The notes beneath the pieces are model-generated. The model saw only the letters and a program-made list of their open reading frames with translations. It was not told the origin of the DNA and did no database searches. A program made the translations under genes and the position numbers. From Clostridiales bacterium (lineage in GTDB: Bacteria; Bacillota; Clostridia; Saccharofermentanales; Saccharofermentanaceae), in assembly GCA_016930475.1 (NCBI GenBank), contig JAFGGR010000136.1:1-6526 (forward strand): a stretch of DNA of 6,526 bases, written 5' to 3'. This document shows, piece after piece, positions 5,244 through 6,526 of the stretch. The first letter of the stretch is position 1; each line of letters opens with the position of its first letter.

Positions 5244-6188
5244 TTGAAAACACTCAACGAAGCCATCGACACCCTCGGCATGAAGGAGCTCATCGGCAAG
5301 GCTGAGATCCTGATCGAAGCGCTCCCCTATATTCAGAGTCTCGCGGGCAAGACCATCGTGATCAAGTACGGCGGGAACGCCATGATCAACGAAGAGCTCA
5401 AGTCCTCGGTCATGGACGATATCACGCTTCTTAAATATGTCGGGATCAATCCCGTCATCGTGCACGGGGGCGGGCCGGACATCAGCCAGATGCTTGAAGT
5501 CATGGGTATCCCATCCCGTTTCGAAAAGGGTCTCCGCGTCACCGATAAGAAGACGATGGAGGTCGCTCAGATGGTCCTGATCGGCAAGACCAACAAGGAG
5601 ATCGTATCGAAGCTCGGACAAAAGGGCGCCAAAGCCGTCGGCATCTGCGGTATCGACGGTCACCTGATCGAGTGTGAAAAGCTCGCGCGCGACGCGTCCG
5701 GACAGTCCGTCGACTACGGCTACGTCGGCAATATCACCAAAATCAACACGAAGGTCTTGTCGATGCTGGCGAGCGACGAGTTCATCCCCGTCGTCGCGCC
5801 GATCGGAGTCGGACCAGACGGAGAAAGCTATAACATCAACGCCGACACGGTCGCGGGAGAGATCGCCGCCGCCTTGGGCGCCGAGAAACTGATGACGTTG
5901 ACCGACGTCGAGGGTGTGATGACACGCCTGCCGGATGGTTCCATGAAGGTGGTCCCCGTCCTGACCGAACTGGAGATCACCGATTTGATCAGCAAGGACG
6001 AGATCTCCGGCGGAATGATCCCGAAGGTGCTCGGCTGTCTTCAGACGGTCCGAAGAGGCGTCGGAAGAGCCCATATCATCGACGGCCGGATCCCACACAG
6101 CATTCTTTTGGAGATCTTTACCGGAAAAGGAATCGGCACGATGATCACCCGTGAAAAGAAACCGTATTTCGACGGAGAAAAAATCTGA
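5244..6188 (+). CDS. argB: Acetylglutamate kinase ArgB, arginine-sensitive (hexameric) type
   Basis: ArgB phosphorylates N-acetyl-L-glutamate with ATP, the second step of arginine synthesis and usually the controlled one. The 314 residues show the amino-acid kinase fold motifs: KYGGNAM (41-47, with the phosphate-binding lysine K41), HGGGP (74-78), GLRVTD (96-101), NINADTVA (197-204, with the probable catalytic aspartate D201) and GGMIPK (256-261, ending in the conserved lysine). About 35 residues precede the kinase core, where the roughly 258-residue arginine-insensitive E. coli enzyme starts only a few residues before it. The C-terminal HIIDGRIPHSILLEIFTGKG (277-296) followed by IGT is the motif linked with arginine binding in hexameric enzymes. 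The start is a TTG, supported by GGAGG (5231-5235) eight bases upstream; the next ATG (5280) has no such site and would remove most of the N-terminal helix. argD follows after 37 bases. Confidence 0.96.
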   Translation: MKTLNEAIDTLGMKELIGKAEILIEALPYIQSLAGKTIVIKYGGNAMINEELKSSVMDDITLLKYVGINPVIVHGGGPDISQMLEVMGIPSRFEKGLRVTDKKTMEVAQMVLIGKTNKEIVSKLGQKGAKAVGICGIDGHLIECEKLARDASGQSVDYGYVGNITKINTKVLSMLASDEFIPVVAPIGVGPDGESYNINADTVAGEIAAALGAEKLMTLTDVEGVMTRLPDGSMKVVPVLTELEITDLISKDEISGGMIPKVLGCLQTVRRGVGRAHIIDGRIPHSILLEIFTGKGIGTMITREKKPYFDGEKI

Positions 6189-6225
6189 CCCCAATCATAA
6201 AATTGAGATCGAAGAGGATCAAACG

Positions 6226-6526
6226 ATGGAAAAACAATTGGAATGGACCATGCATCTGGACGATAAGTATTATATGAGTGTTTTCGGCAAACGCGTCCCG
6301 GTCGTTTTCACACACGGAAAGGGCGTATATCTCTTTTCGAGCGAGGACGGAAAATATCTCGACATGATCGGGGGCATCGCCGTCAATTCGCTCGGGCACG
6401 CCAATCCGAGGCTCGTGCGCGCGATCGCTTCTCAAGCGAAGAAATTCATCCACTGCTCCAACTATTACTATATCGAGAAGCAGGCCGAACTCGCGCGGAG
6501 GCTGTGCGAACTCAGTTTCGCGGATC
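6226..6526 (+). CDS. argD: Acetylornithine aminotransferase ArgD, N-terminal 100 codons, cut by window edge
   Basis: ArgD is a class-III, PLP-dependent aminotransferase that converts N-acetylglutamate semialdehyde plus glutamate to N-acetylornithine; it follows ArgC in the pathway. Seen: GKRVPVVFTHGKGVYLF (21-37), DGKYLDMIGGIAVNSLGHANP (41-61) and HCSNYYYIEKQAELARRL (76-93), all matching the N-terminal domain of the ArgD family in order. The ATG at 6226 has AAGAGG (6212-6217) eight bases upstream. The PLP-binding lysine and about three quarters of the protein lie beyond the right edge. The family also includes succinyldiaminopimelate and ornithine aminotransferases, but the argC-argB context favours ArgD. 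Confidence 0.93.
   Translation, partial: MEKQLEWTMHLDDKYYMSVFGKRVPVVFTHGKGVYLFSSEDGKYLDMIGGIAVNSLGHANPRLVRAIASQAKKFIHCSNYYYIEKQAELARRLCELSFAD

Noticed and set aside
5025..6194. 389-codon minus-strand open frame opposite argB and the end of argC
   Set aside because: It is antisense to argB, is rich in Asp/His/Arg/Gly typical of a complement-strand shadow, and has no family resemblance.
1..6526. Mobile element, CRISPR array, defence or toxin system, tRNA or rRNA
   Set aside because: No transposase, integrase, regularly spaced repeats, tRNA-like folds or unknown large proteins are present; every long gene belongs to a well-known housekeeping or regulatory family.

Overview
The window looks like chromosomal DNA of a moderately GC-rich Bacillota, most likely a member of the Clostridia. 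This rests on protein resemblance (FtsE/FtsX, a stand-alone MsmX/UgpC-type ATPase, a CdaR/PucR-type regulator, and a clustered argC-argB-argD with an arginine-sensitive type of ArgB), on AGGAGG-like ribosome binding sites, and on the use of TTG and GTG starts. No finer placement is justified from sequence reading alone.

The window has two blocks that diverge from a 367-base spacer (3721-4087). The left block is on the minus strand, in transcription order: an ABC sugar-importer ATPase (3720-2605), a strong intrinsic terminator (about 2579-2541), then a second unit made of a CdaR-like regulator (2362-1265), ftsE (1243-521) and ftsX (from 524, running off the left edge). The regulator has its own visible promoter and a dyad between that promoter and its start. 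ftsE follows the regulator after 21 bases with no obvious Shine-Dalgarno sequence. ftsX overlaps ftsE by ATGA.

The right block is on the plus strand and is an arginine (ornithine) biosynthesis operon: argC (4088-5143), argB (5244-6188) and the first 100 codons of argD (from 6226). ArgB phosphorylates N-acetylglutamate, ArgC reduces the acyl phosphate to the semialdehyde, and ArgD transaminates it to N-acetylornithine. ArgB carries the N-terminal extension and C-terminal motif seen in hexameric, arginine-inhibited enzymes, so feedback control at this step is likely. No argJ lies between argC and argB.

The spacer is the most structured non-coding part. It holds an argC promoter (TTGCAA, 17 bases, TATAAA) whose spacer and -10 lie inside an 8+6+8 palindrome. 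A second dyad and two sequences resembling ARG boxes lie within about 80 bases, as expected for an ArgR-type operator region. On the other strand it holds an extended -10 promoter and a GC-rich leader hairpin for the ATPase gene. I see no mobile element, CRISPR array, RNA gene or toxin/defence system. All coding capacity is explained by known families, and the novelty here is regulatory at most.
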